A DNA stretch of 64,000 nt. Origin: JAHITU01 sp964486155. Its GTDB lineage: Bacteria > Patescibacteriota > Minisyncoccia > Phycocordibacterales > UBA12079. A program made the translations under genes and the position numbers. The notes beneath the pieces are model-generated. The model did not search any database. It was not told where the DNA came from and saw nothing but the letters and a program-made list of their open reading frames with translations. Positions 36,099 through 43,047 of the stretch are shown here, one piece after another. The DNA is taken from assembly GCA_964486155.1 (NCBI GenBank), contig CAZAKQ010000001.1, forward strand, positions 1-64,000, read 5' to 3'. How positions within the stretch are numbered: the stretch's first letter is position 1; each line of letters begins with the position of its first letter.

Positions 36099-36689
36099 AT
36101 GAAAATAGCAATAATAGCAGATGTTCATGACAATGCTCACAATCTAGTTCTAACATTAGAAAAAATAAATAATTATGGAAATATAAAAAAGATTTTATTT
36201 TTAGGTGATTTTTGCGGTGCCGCGGTTTCTAAAATATTATGTGCTTCTCCTATACCTGTATTTTCTATTTGGGGAAATAATGATGGAGATAAATATTTGA
36301 TTACTAAATTTTCATTAGAAAAAAATAGCAACATGGAAATTGGATTTGGAACTTATGATTCTATAGAAATAGATAATAAAAAGATATTTTTAACCCATTT
36401 TCCATTTTTAGCAAAATCAATGGCCAAATCTGGTGATTATGATGCTGTATTTTATGGACATAATCATTTAAAAAATAAAGAAAGAATTAATAATTGTTTG
36501 GTTTTAAATCCTGGCGAAATTGGAGCCTATAAGACTGGACTTTCAACTTTTGCTATTTATGACACAAAGACAAATAATGCAGAAATAATTGAATTAGAAA
36601 ATAGCATTACAACTAATACAGAATTATCTAAAGAGAAATTTAAAGATATTAAATTCACATTTAATAAACAAAGAGGTCATGAATATTAA
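36099..36689 (+). CDS. Metallophosphoesterase, YfcE/MJ0936 family
   Basis: This is a 196-aa calcineurin-like phosphoesterase. The metal ligands are visible as ADVHDN (7-12), FLGDFCG, WGNNDGD, a histidine in LTHFPF, and YGHNHLKN, followed by LNPGEIG. YfcE-type enzymes hydrolyse phosphodiesters with Mn or similar metals. The natural substrate is unknown. It begins with an extended -10 promoter directly before the ATG, and the MFS transporter gene follows after 9 nt, so the two are probably co-transcribed. YfcE family and small size argue against a DNA-repair Mre11 role. Confidence 0.88.
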   Translation: MKIAIIADVHDNAHNLVLTLEKINNYGNIKKILFLGDFCGAAVSKILCASPIPVFSIWGNNDGDKYLITKFSLEKNSNMEIGFGTYDSIEIDNKKIFLTHFPFLAKSMAKSGDYDAVFYGHNHLKNKERINNCLVLNPGEIGAYKTGLSTFAIYDTKTNNAEIIELENSITTNTELSKEKFKDIKFTFNKQRGHEY

Positions 36690-36698
36690 AATTAAATT

Positions 36699-37856
36699 AT
36701 GGAAAAGAAAAAATTACGTTATATTATATATATTCTAGGATTATTATTTACATTTAGTGCTTCTTTACCTGGTTATATCAATTCTAGTTTTATGGAGCAA
36801 TTTCTATCTGAAAGAATGGTAGGAGTTCTTTATACTATCGCCTCTATTTTAGCTATAATTTGTTTAACTTTTGCCCCAAGATTATTAAGAAAAATTGGAA
36901 ATTATTGGATGACTTTAGGATTATCTGGTATGAGTATCCTTGCTCTATTAATTTTAGCTTTTAATCAAAATCCTTATATCGTAATCCCATTTTTTGTAAT
37001 ATATCTATCTTTTTACTCTATTATTTACTTAAATTCAGATATTCTTCTTGAAGAACAATCATCAGACTCAAGCACAGGAAATACTCGAGGACTTTATCTT
37101 TCTATCAGTAATTTAGCATGGGTGTCCTCCCCTTTTATTGTGGGATTAATATTAACCAATGGAGATTATTGGAAAATTTATGGGTTAGCATCTTTATCAG
37201 TGGTTCCTTTTATAATTTTACTATCTATATTTTTTAGAAATTTCAAAGATCCTGTTTATATAGATACTCCCTTTTTAAAGACTTTTACAAAGTTGAAACA
37301 AAAGAAAAATATTTACCATATTTTTATAATAAGAACTTTATTACAATTCTTCTATTCTTGGATGGTTATTTATACTCCAATTTATTTACATAAATATATC
37401 GGGTTAGATTGGACTATTATCGGAACTATTTTTTCTATTATGCTTTTACCCTTTTTATTATTCCAAATTTCCTTAGGAACTTTGGCTGATAAAAAATTTG
37501 GAGAAAAAGAAATTTTAAATATTGGGTTAATTTTAATAGCTCTTACTACCGCAATACTATCTTTTATTTCTCCAGATGCAACTTGGTGGACTTGGGCAGG
37601 AATATTATTTCTAACCCGAACTGGAGCTAGCAGTATTGAAATAATGACAGAATCTTATTTCTTTAAAAAAGTTGACGAAAAAGATGCTGACATAATTAGT
37701 TTTTTTAGAATGGCACGTCCCATAGCTTATATCATTGGTCCAGCCTTAGCTTCTCTAACAATATTCTTAGTTGATTTTCGTTTTATTTTCTTGGTGTTGG
37801 GAGTGATTATGTTGAGTGGGTTGAAATATTCACTGACTATTCAAGATACGAGATAA
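36699..37856 (+). CDS. Major facilitator superfamily transporter
   Basis: This 385-aa membrane protein has about 12 hydrophobic helices in two halves joined by a cytoplasmic loop (about 190-207, FRNFKDPVYIDTPFLKTFTKLKQKKN). The second half contains LPFLLFQISLGTLADKKFGEKEIL, which fits the MFS signature loop GxLaDrxG between helices 8 and 9. The substrate is not predictable. It could export a metabolite or drug. It follows the phosphoesterase by 9 nt without its own promoter. The gene is complete and ends shortly before the scaffold gap at 37921. Confidence 0.85.
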   Translation: MEKKKLRYIIYILGLLFTFSASLPGYINSSFMEQFLSERMVGVLYTIASILAIICLTFAPRLLRKIGNYWMTLGLSGMSILALLILAFNQNPYIVIPFFVIYLSFYSIIYLNSDILLEEQSSDSSTGNTRGLYLSISNLAWVSSPFIVGLILTNGDYWKIYGLASLSVVPFIILLSIFFRNFKDPVYIDTPFLKTFTKLKQKKNIYHIFIIRTLLQFFYSWMVIYTPIYLHKYIGLDWTIIGTIFSIMLLPFLLFQISLGTLADKKFGEKEILNIGLILIALTTAILSFISPDATWWTWAGILFLTRTGASSIEIMTESYFFKKVDEKDADIISFFRMARPIAYIIGPALASLTIFLVDFRFIFLVLGVIMLSGLKYSLTIQDTR

Positions 37857-38020
37857 CTTGTTAGTCCGCCATCCGCCAGCTGGCGGAGGCGGATTAGGTA
37901 ATTAGTTAGTTAGAAAAAGGNNNNNNNNNNNNNNNNNNNNNNNNNNNNNNNNNNNNNNNNNNNNNNNNNNNNNNNNNNNNNNNNNNNNNNNNNNNNNNNN
38001 NNNNNNNNNNNNNNNNNNNN
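37857..38020. other. Palindrome and scaffold gap (100 N, 37921-38020)
   Basis: CCGCCAGCTGGCGG (about 37869-37882) lies after the MFS stop. The contig then ends in GAAAAAGG, and the next begins AAAAAGGAG, so the contigs could overlap by about 7 bases, although this is low complexity. Confidence 0.8.
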
Positions 38021-38035
38021 AAAAAGGAGTACCTA

Positions 38036-38218
38036 ATGGATATCAAAATAGGTGTTTTAAATCAAACAGACGTTGAAGAGTTAAAAAACCTCGTCAAAAA
38101 AGTTCATCCCAAAGCAGATCTTATAGATATTATTTGGGTTAAAAATGTCCCCGAAGAAAGATTAGGGGAACTTCGTTCAAAAATTCTGGTAACTGGGAAA
38201 GGTATACTCCTTCATTAA
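38036..38218 (+). CDS. Small protein of unknown function with Shine-Dalgarno
   Basis: I do not recognise this 60-aa soluble protein. It has an amphipathic helix (about 12-24, VEELKNLVKKVHP), a hydrophobic strand (LIDIIWVKNV) and a second helix (EERLGELRSKI), which suggests a small alpha/beta fold. AAGGAG is placed 7 nt before the ATG. The GCCCAATGAAA...TTTCGTTGGGC terminator follows directly. It lies right after the scaffold gap, so its true upstream context is not known. Confidence 0.6.
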   Translation: MDIKIGVLNQTDVEELKNLVKKVHPKADLIDIIWVKNVPEERLGELRSKILVTGKGILLH

Positions 38219-38237
38219 TCTCCAATCTAGTGAAAAT

Positions 38238-38275
38238 CCGCCCAATGAAATTATTTCGTTGGGCGATATTTTAAA
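38238..38275 (+). terminator. Terminator after the 60-aa gene
   Basis: CGCCCAATGAAAT and ATTTCGTTGGGCG pair with a short loop and are followed by ATATTTTAAAT. A second palindrome, AGTCCAGTTAACTGGACT followed by ATTTTTAATT, stands at about 38306-38330 and may serve the converging aspS gene. Confidence 0.65.
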
Positions 38276-38383
38276 TCATAACTTTTTCTTAATTCTCAAA
38301 ATAGTCCAGTTAACTGGACTATTTTTAATTCTTAAGTAATCAATAATTTTTAATTCTTTTAAATAAATAATTTTAATAAAAAA

Positions 38384-39709
38384 TTATTTATTTAAAAGAG
38401 TATCTATCCGATTTATTTCTCTAGGGAACAAAGTTGCTTCTTTAATATTTTTAATTCCTAATAGTTTAGCCGTTAATCTTTCTAGCCCCATTCCAATTCC
38501 TCCATGTTTAGGCATTCCATATTTGAAGGCTTGAAGATAATAAGAAAAACTTTTAGCATCTAAACCTTTTTTCTCAATTCCTTTTATCAAATCTTCATAA
38601 TTATGAAACCTTTGTCCACCTGTTGTAATTTCAATTCCTCTGAACAATAAGTCAAAAGATTTTGTAAACCCTTTATCGTTTTCATCCTCATAAGTATACA
38701 TTGGTCGTTTTTCAACAGGATAGTGAGTAATGAAAACAAAATCTGAATTAAATTCTTTTTTAACATATTCACAAATCCATCTTTCGTGTTGAGGTTCTAA
38801 ATCTGGTTCACCAACACAATCTTCATCAAATTCTTTTTTAATTATTTCTTGTGCTTCTTTTAATTTCATAAATGGAATTTCATCAGGCACTTCTGGAATT
38901 TCAGATTTTAATAGTTCAAATTCTTTTTGACATTTTTCTTTCAATTCTTTTACCACAAATTGCAATAATTTATTTTCCATATTCATTATATCTATATGGT
39001 CTTTAATGAAACCCATTTCAAAATCTAAAGAAGTATATTCATTTATATGCCTTGTAGTACTGTGTTTTTCCGCTCTAAAGACATTTCCGGTCATAAATAC
39101 TCTTTCATACACTCCTACCATTATTTGCTTATAAAATTGAGGGCTTGTTGCTAAGAAAGCTTTATTTCCAAAATAATCAACTTCAAAAACTCCTGCTCCT
39201 CCTTCCGCATCAGCTCCAATAATCTTAGGAACTTGAACCTCTGTAAATTCTTCTGAAATTAGAAAATCTCGAAAAGCTTGCACTATAACAGACTGTACTT
39301 TAAATACTGCTTTTTTCTCTTTTGTTCGCAAAGTTAATGGTAAATAATCTAAATAAGTATCTAAATTAATTTCTGTATCTTTTTCAAAAGGTAACTCTTT
39401 GGCTTCACTAATAACTTCTATTTCCAATATTTCAATTTCTAATTTCCCGTTTAACTCTTCTTCCTTTATCATATTATCTGGTCTTTTATTTACCTTTCCT
39501 TTTATTTCCAAAACCCATTCTGGACGAATTTTGTTAGCAATCTCACTAACTTCTTTATGGTTAGGCAAAGCTACCATTTGCACAGTTCCAGTTCTATCAC
39601 GAAAATCAACGAAAATTAATTTTCCATGATCACGACGCACATTAACCCATCCAGCGATTTGCACTTCTTGGTCAATATGTTCTTTTAAATTTTTTATATA
39701 AGTTCTCAT
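38384..39709 (-). CDS. aspS: Aspartyl-tRNA synthetase, archaeal (probably non-discriminating) type
   Basis: This class II synthetase charges tRNA-Asp and, in non-discriminating forms, tRNA-Asn with aspartate. The 441-aa length, the anticodon-binding OB fold at 1 to about 110 and the motif 3 end GGIGMGLERLTAKLLG fit the archaeal-type enzyme and not the 590-aa bacterial type with its GAD insertion. Motif 2 is FRAEKHSTTRHINEYTSLDFEM. ITTGGQRFHNYEDL is also archaeal-like. It is preceded by a T-box leader and composite element E3 (ending 10 nt before the ATG). A GatCAB amidotransferase would be expected elsewhere if Asp-tRNA-Asn is made. Confidence 0.92.
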   Translation of the reverse strand: MRTYIKNLKEHIDQEVQIAGWVNVRRDHGKLIFVDFRDRTGTVQMVALPNHKEVSEIANKIRPEWVLEIKGKVNKRPDNMIKEEELNGKLEIEILEIEVISEAKELPFEKDTEINLDTYLDYLPLTLRTKEKKAVFKVQSVIVQAFRDFLISEEFTEVQVPKIIGADAEGGAGVFEVDYFGNKAFLATSPQFYKQIMVGVYERVFMTGNVFRAEKHSTTRHINEYTSLDFEMGFIKDHIDIMNMENKLLQFVVKELKEKCQKEFELLKSEIPEVPDEIPFMKLKEAQEIIKKEFDEDCVGEPDLEPQHERWICEYVKKEFNSDFVFITHYPVEKRPMYTYEDENDKGFTKSFDLLFRGIEITTGGQRFHNYEDLIKGIEKKGLDAKSFSYYLQAFKYGMPKHGGIGMGLERLTAKLLGIKNIKEATLFPREINRIDTLLNK

Positions 39710-39718
39710 GATTTTTAT

Positions 39719-39806
39719 GATTTAGAGGTCCGACCTCTTTAAATTATTAATTCAAATATTTTTGCAAATACATGTCCTAGCAAATTCAGAGGTCGGACCT
39801 CTAAAT
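39719..39806. repeat. Composite element E3 between the T-box and aspS
   Basis: Terminal palindromes AGAGGTCCGACCTCT and AGAGGTCGGACCTCT flank a core that, on the reverse strand, reads GAATTTGCTAGGACATGTAT then TTTGAATTAATAATTTAA. This matches E2 in the core while the palindromic ends differ at paired positions. Confidence 0.85.
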
Positions 39807-39814
39807 CTTTTAAA

Positions 39815-39992
39815 CAAAAACAACCCCTATAAATTCACCAATGATTTGGTAAATTTATAGGGGCGATAATTAACTCGCGGTGCCACCCTAATGAGTTGCT
39901 TCATTACAGCTATAACGGGCTTACCCGAAAGGTTCTACTTTCCAAAAGGATTTCTTCCTTTAGCTCCACTGTGTTTTCAGTTTCTTAGCTTT
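39815..39992 (-). promoter_or_regulatory. T-box riboswitch leader of aspS
   Basis: On the minus strand AGGGTGGCACCGCGAG (39889-39874) is the conserved T-box antiterminator sequence. CCTTTCGGG and CCGTTATAGC lie upstream, and the terminator hairpin CCCCTATAAATT...AATTTATAGGGG (39863-39824) with TTGTTTTTG follows. Uncharged tRNA binding would favour antitermination. A promoter at 40027-39999 implies a leader of only about 165 nt. The only early hairpin is small (ACTG AAAACA CAGT near 39981-39968), with AAC in its loop, so Stem I appears very short. Confidence 0.85.
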
Positions 39993-39998
39993 ATATTA

Positions 39999-40027
39999 AT
40001 TTTAAATCACTCTAATAAAAAAGTAAA
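39999..40027 (-). promoter_or_regulatory. aspS T-box promoter
   Basis: TTTACT (40027-40022), 17 nt, TAAAAT (40004-39999). It begins within the T-run of the terminator of the upstream small membrane gene. Confidence 0.55.
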
Positions 40028-40061
40028 GCGCTTGGAAATTGAATTCCTAAGTGCTTCATGA
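40022..40061 (-). terminator. Terminator of the 113-aa membrane protein gene
   Basis: On the minus strand GAAGCACTTAGGAATT and AATTTCCAAGCGCTTTAC pair and are followed by TTTTTTATT. It directly abuts the stop codon at 40062. Confidence 0.65.
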
Positions 40062-40403
40062 TTAAACAAGATTGATTTTATTATTTTTGACAATAATCTG
40101 TGGCATAAAAGAAGTTTCGAATTCACTTCTTAAACCATAAATTGAAATCAGCCCTATAATTAAATATACAATTAAAGAGATCAAAAATGATTCCCAAAAA
40201 GGTAAAAAAAATACCCCCCTTATAAGAATAAAAGCTCCTACTGGGAAAGCTATACCAAATGAACCAAAAAGGCAAATTAAACGACTATAATAATTTCCGA
40301 CATCATCTTCCAAGTAAATTTCTTTAAATAAAAAAACTATCCACAAATAAGCAAAAATAAAAGATAAAACCCATATTTTTAACTCACACCATAAATTTTT
40401 CAT
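40062..40403 (-). CDS. Small membrane protein with Shine-Dalgarno
   Basis: This is an unrecognised 113-aa protein with about three hydrophobic helices (about 10-26, 43-62 and 70-90) and a polar C-terminal tail. A strong GAGGAG lies 7 nt before the ATG, and a terminator follows the stop immediately, so it is a monocistronic unit. The topology suggests a small integral membrane protein. It does not resemble TA toxins or holins clearly enough to name it. Confidence 0.65.
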   Translation of the reverse strand: MKNLWCELKIWVLSFIFAYLWIVFLFKEIYLEDDVGNYYSRLICLFGSFGIAFPVGAFILIRGVFFLPFWESFLISLIVYLIIGLISIYGLRSEFETSFMPQIIVKNNKINLV

Positions 40404-40836
40404 TTTTAACTCCTCTTCTTAAAATAAAATTTAATTTAAATTGAAACTATCTAATTAAAGAATAACAAATCACAAAAAAAAATCAACAGCTACATCCCCG
40501 TAGCTATTAAATTTACGGCTATACGATAGCCGTAAGTGTATACCTGCCTACCGGCAGGCAGGTTTTAAGCCATTTGAATACTCCAACAGATTGGGGTGTT
40601 CACAAAAAACAAAAACCTTACAATTAATTACATTATTTTTTAAGCTAAAAAATAATATTCTATAATTCTATAGAATTATAGAATATAAAACATCAAAATA
40701 CTCCAACCTACCTGCCGGCAGGCAGGTCAATTGGAGTAAAAAGAAATATATATAAATAATAGAACGACAAGCAAAGCTTGTCGTTCTATTCTCTAACTAA
40801 CTAATCCGCCAGCTGACGGACTAACTTCCTAACAAC
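40404..40836. other. Palindrome-rich intergenic region before the trpS end
   Basis: No gene is visible. Elements: CGGCTATACGATAGCCG (about 40514-40530), a degenerate ATACTCCAA...TTGGGGTGTT palindrome (about 40577-40601), ATTCTATAATTCTATAGAAT (about 40658, related to module D), a nested palindrome at 40699-40738, and GAACGACAAGCAAAGCTTGT (about 40763-40786), which may terminate trpS. Confidence 0.7.
40699..40738. repeat. Nested palindrome: CCTGCC element inside ACTCCAA/TTGGAGT
   Basis: The outer arms TACTCCAA and CAATTGGAGTA are those of the intact ACTCCAATCAATTGGAGT palindromes at about 60320 and 60361. Between them lies CCTACCTGCCGGCAGGCAGG, a member of the window's commonest palindrome family. 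Confidence 0.8.
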
Positions 40837-41808
40837 CTAAACTAGTCCTACTTTTTTACGAACCTCAATCATTTTTTCTTCTGCTCTTTGGTGAGCTACT
40901 TTTCCACCTTTTTGTAAGATTTCTTTTACTTTTTCCGGATTTTTAGCAATTTCTTTTCTTTTTTCTCGCAAAGGAGTAATAAAATCTTGAATATTTTTTA
41001 CTAAAATATCTTTAGATTCTTTATATCCCATTCCTCCTTCAACATATTTTCTTCTTATTTCTCCTAACTCATCTTCTGTTGAAAATAACTTATGCAAAGC
41101 GAAAATATTACAATCTTCAGGATCCTTAGAATCTTCTATTTCTTTTGAATCTGTAGGAATGCTCATTACAGCCTTATAAATTTCTTCGTCTTCTGCAAAA
41201 AGTCCAATTGTATTTCCATAACTTTTACTCATTTTTTGTCCATCTATCCCTGGGATTACTTCTACACCTGTCACTAATTTAGATTCTGGTAATTTAAAAG
41301 TCTCTCCAAAGATCCGATTAAATTTTTCCGCAATATCACGAGCCATTTCTACATGTTGTATTTGATCTTTTCCTACTGGGACTACATCAGTATCTTGAAT
41401 TAAAATATCTGCAGCCATTAAAATAGGATAATCAAATATGCCTACATTTATATCTTTGTTCTTAGCCTCTGAGTCCTTAAAAGCATGAGCGCGCATTAAA
41501 TAAGGCATAGTTGTAATACAATTAAAAATCCAAGCGAGTTCTGTTACCTGAGGCACATCTGACTGTTTAAATAAATTAACTTTTTCAGGACTTAAACCAA
41601 TTGCTAAGAAATCAATTACTACATCTAAAGTATCTCTTTGCATATTTTCTGCAGAATGAACAGAAGTCAAAGCATGATAATCTGGAATAAAAGGAAATGA
41701 TTCATATTCATCTTGCATATCTACCATTTGTTTCATCATACCAAAATAATTTCCTATATGAGGTCTTCCTGTTGGTTTTATTCCTGATAGTAATATTTTT
41801 TTAGTCAT
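40837..41808 (-). CDS. trpS: Tryptophanyl-tRNA synthetase
   Basis: This class I synthetase charges tRNA-Trp. The HIGH-equivalent is PHIGN (16-20) and the KMSKS motif is GQKMSKSYGN (190-199). GKDQIQHVEMARDIAEKFN and MAADILIQDTDVVPVG are family signatures. Length 323 aa is normal. It follows mazEF by 6 nt on the same strand, so the synthetase may be co-transcribed with the toxin-antitoxin pair. No T-box is seen before it. The 3' side is a palindrome cluster. Confidence 0.96.
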   Translation of the reverse strand: MTKKILLSGIKPTGRPHIGNYFGMMKQMVDMQDEYESFPFIPDYHALTSVHSAENMQRDTLDVVIDFLAIGLSPEKVNLFKQSDVPQVTELAWIFNCITTMPYLMRAHAFKDSEAKNKDINVGIFDYPILMAADILIQDTDVVPVGKDQIQHVEMARDIAEKFNRIFGETFKLPESKLVTGVEVIPGIDGQKMSKSYGNTIGLFAEDEEIYKAVMSIPTDSKEIEDSKDPEDCNIFALHKLFSTEDELGEIRRKYVEGGMGYKESKDILVKNIQDFITPLREKRKEIAKNPEKVKEILQKGGKVAHQRAEEKMIEVRKKVGLV

Positions 41809-41814
41809 ATTTTT

Positions 41815-42150
41815 TTATTTAATTAAAATTTTAACTTTTTTTATAACCTTTAAAATAGTATCTTGATTAGAGTTAGTAATAAATTCTAAATTTCTCTCTT
41901 TCCAATCATAACTTTTTACTTGATCAGTTAAAATCACACCACTTATCTTATTATTGATTAAAATAACCTCAAACGGATAATTTTTACTAACTGATTTTAT
42001 AGGACAAAATAAAGCTAAACCAATTTTTTTATTGTATTTTTCAGAAGATAAAACAAAAGCAGGTCTTCTTCCCTTTTGTTCGTGTCCTTTTGTAGGACCA
42101 AAATCTAACCAAACTAAATCTCCTTGTTTTGGAATATATCTTTTTACCAT
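41815..42150 (-). CDS. mazF: MazF-type endoribonuclease toxin
   Basis: This 111-aa MazF/PemK toxin cuts mRNA at short motifs. GDLVWLDFGPTKGHEQKGRRPAFVLSS (about 10-36) carries the conserved R-RP-VLS segment, and LALFCPIKS and GVILTDQVKSYDW follow as in the family. It overlaps the upstream antitoxin gene by 7 nt, the normal arrangement. trpS follows after 6 nt. It is a different protein from the orphan PemK-like gene at 887-1273. Confidence 0.92.
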   Translation of the reverse strand: MVKRYIPKQGDLVWLDFGPTKGHEQKGRRPAFVLSSEKYNKKIGLALFCPIKSVSKNYPFEVILINNKISGVILTDQVKSYDWKERNLEFITNSNQDTILKVIKKVKILIK

Positions 42151-42386
42151 ACCTCTTTTCCTACTGGTCCACCAAAATCTATTTCTTCATGAATGTTTTT
42201 TGGTGTTACCTTATCAAGTAATTCATCTAATGTATATTCCTTTTCTTTTTTTGGTTTTATAACAATCTGTTTTTTATCATAATCAAACCCCACAATAGAA
42301 TTCTCTTTTAAACCCAAAAAATCAACAGTCTTTTTAGGTAACCTAATCGCTAAACTATTCCCCCATTTTTTTATTTGTGTTGTCAT
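42144..42386 (-). CDS. mazE: MazE-type antitoxin
   Basis: This 80-aa antitoxin has an N-terminal SpoVT/AbrB-like DNA-binding swapped hairpin. IKKWGNSLAIRLPKKTVDFLGLKENS (5-30) is the typical MazE signature. The acidic C-terminal tail (about 51-80, YTLDELLDKV...EEIDFGG) would wrap around and block MazF. It opens the mazEF-trpS unit. A perfect 26-bp palindrome (42408-42433) lies 21 bp upstream and probably serves as its autoregulatory operator. Confidence 0.92.
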   Translation of the reverse strand: MTTQIKKWGNSLAIRLPKKTVDFLGLKENSIVGFDYDKKQIVIKPKKEKEYTLDELLDKVTPKNIHEEIDFGGPVGKEVW

Positions 42387-42407
42387 GATATTATAATTAT
42401 TATATTA

Positions 42408-42433
42408 TATGTATATACTTAAGTATATACATA
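42408..42433. promoter_or_regulatory. Probable mazEF operator
   Basis: TGTATATACTT and its exact mirror AAGTATATACA form a perfect 26-bp palindrome starting 21 bp upstream of mazE and next to TATAATATAAT-type -10 boxes. MazE/MazF complexes typically repress their promoter at such palindromes. Confidence 0.55.
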
Positions 42434-42454
42434 CTAAACAAAAAGTCAAACAAC

Positions 42455-42613
42455 TTAACGATAAAATTGTTTGTAAATATTTAAACGAGTTGTGGCTTCT
42501 GGATCTGAGCTTTTATTTAAATCATTTTTCATACCAAAAAATACTTCTGGAGTAAAATACCAGACATTTTTGAAATATGATGGGATTATTGATTTTAGAT
42601 CTTGAATGGGCAT
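42455..42613 (-). CDS. Possible 52-aa protein of unknown function
   Basis: This is a short reading frame from ATG 42613 to TAA 42457-42455. The start reads MPIQDLKSIIPSYFKNVWYF and the end is QFYR. The composition is protein-like (aromatic and charged residues in balance, helix-like segments) and the frame is intact in a 340-base stretch with no other gene. There is no Shine-Dalgarno and no recognised family. It could be a real small gene or the remnant of a larger one. Confidence 0.4.
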   Translation of the reverse strand: MPIQDLKSIIPSYFKNVWYFTPEVFFGMKNDLNKSSDPEATTRLNIYKQFYR

Positions 42614-42783
42614 GGTTGTGTATTATGTAGTATGTATTAAATATTATGTATATTTGAATTTTAACATTAAAATTGTAATCGATGTTTAATTTTCAATTCA
42701 CAATTTACAATTTTCAATCAATTTTCAATGTTTAAATTTCAATGTAAAATTTGTTATTATTTTTTCATCTTTTTTGTATTTTC

Positions 42784-43035
42784 CTAATCTTTTTTCTTTT
42801 GCAGTATTAAAATCAAAATTTTTGGCAAGACAACTAAAAATAAAAAGTAGGCTATAATAATAAAAACTGTTACGAATAAGATAGCAGATGTTTGAGAAGT
42901 CAAAAAATTCGCTGAATGTTGTCGTTCCCAAATCTCTATTGATTGCTGACATTTCTTACTTTCATAACCATACTCGTTACATATTGATTGTAAAGCCTCT
43001 TTACGATATGTTAAATCTCGTTGTATTTGGTCCAT
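42784..43035 (-). CDS. Small single-helix membrane protein
   Basis: This is an unrecognised 83-aa protein. A charged, glutamine-rich, probably helical N-terminal half (1-44, with two cysteines at about 19 and 29) is followed by one long hydrophobic stretch (about 46-79) and the basic end QKKKD. TAGAAT lies 6 nt before the ATG, matching the leaderless pattern of neighbouring genes. It starts 12 nt after the end of tyrS on the same strand, so it may also be co-transcribed with it. The overlapping alternative frame (42725-42952) is less plausible because it has no protein-like start. Confidence 0.55.
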   Translation of the reverse strand: MDQIQRDLTYRKEALQSICNEYGYESKKCQQSIEIWERQHSANFLTSQTSAILFVTVFIIIAYFLFLVVLPKILILILQKKKD

Positions 43036-43047
43036 AATATTATTCTA

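Noticed and set aside
42725..42952. Alternative 75-aa frame overlapping the small membrane gene at 42784
   Set aside because: It has no start signal and its sequence is the out-of-frame shadow of the better-supported frame at 42784-43035.
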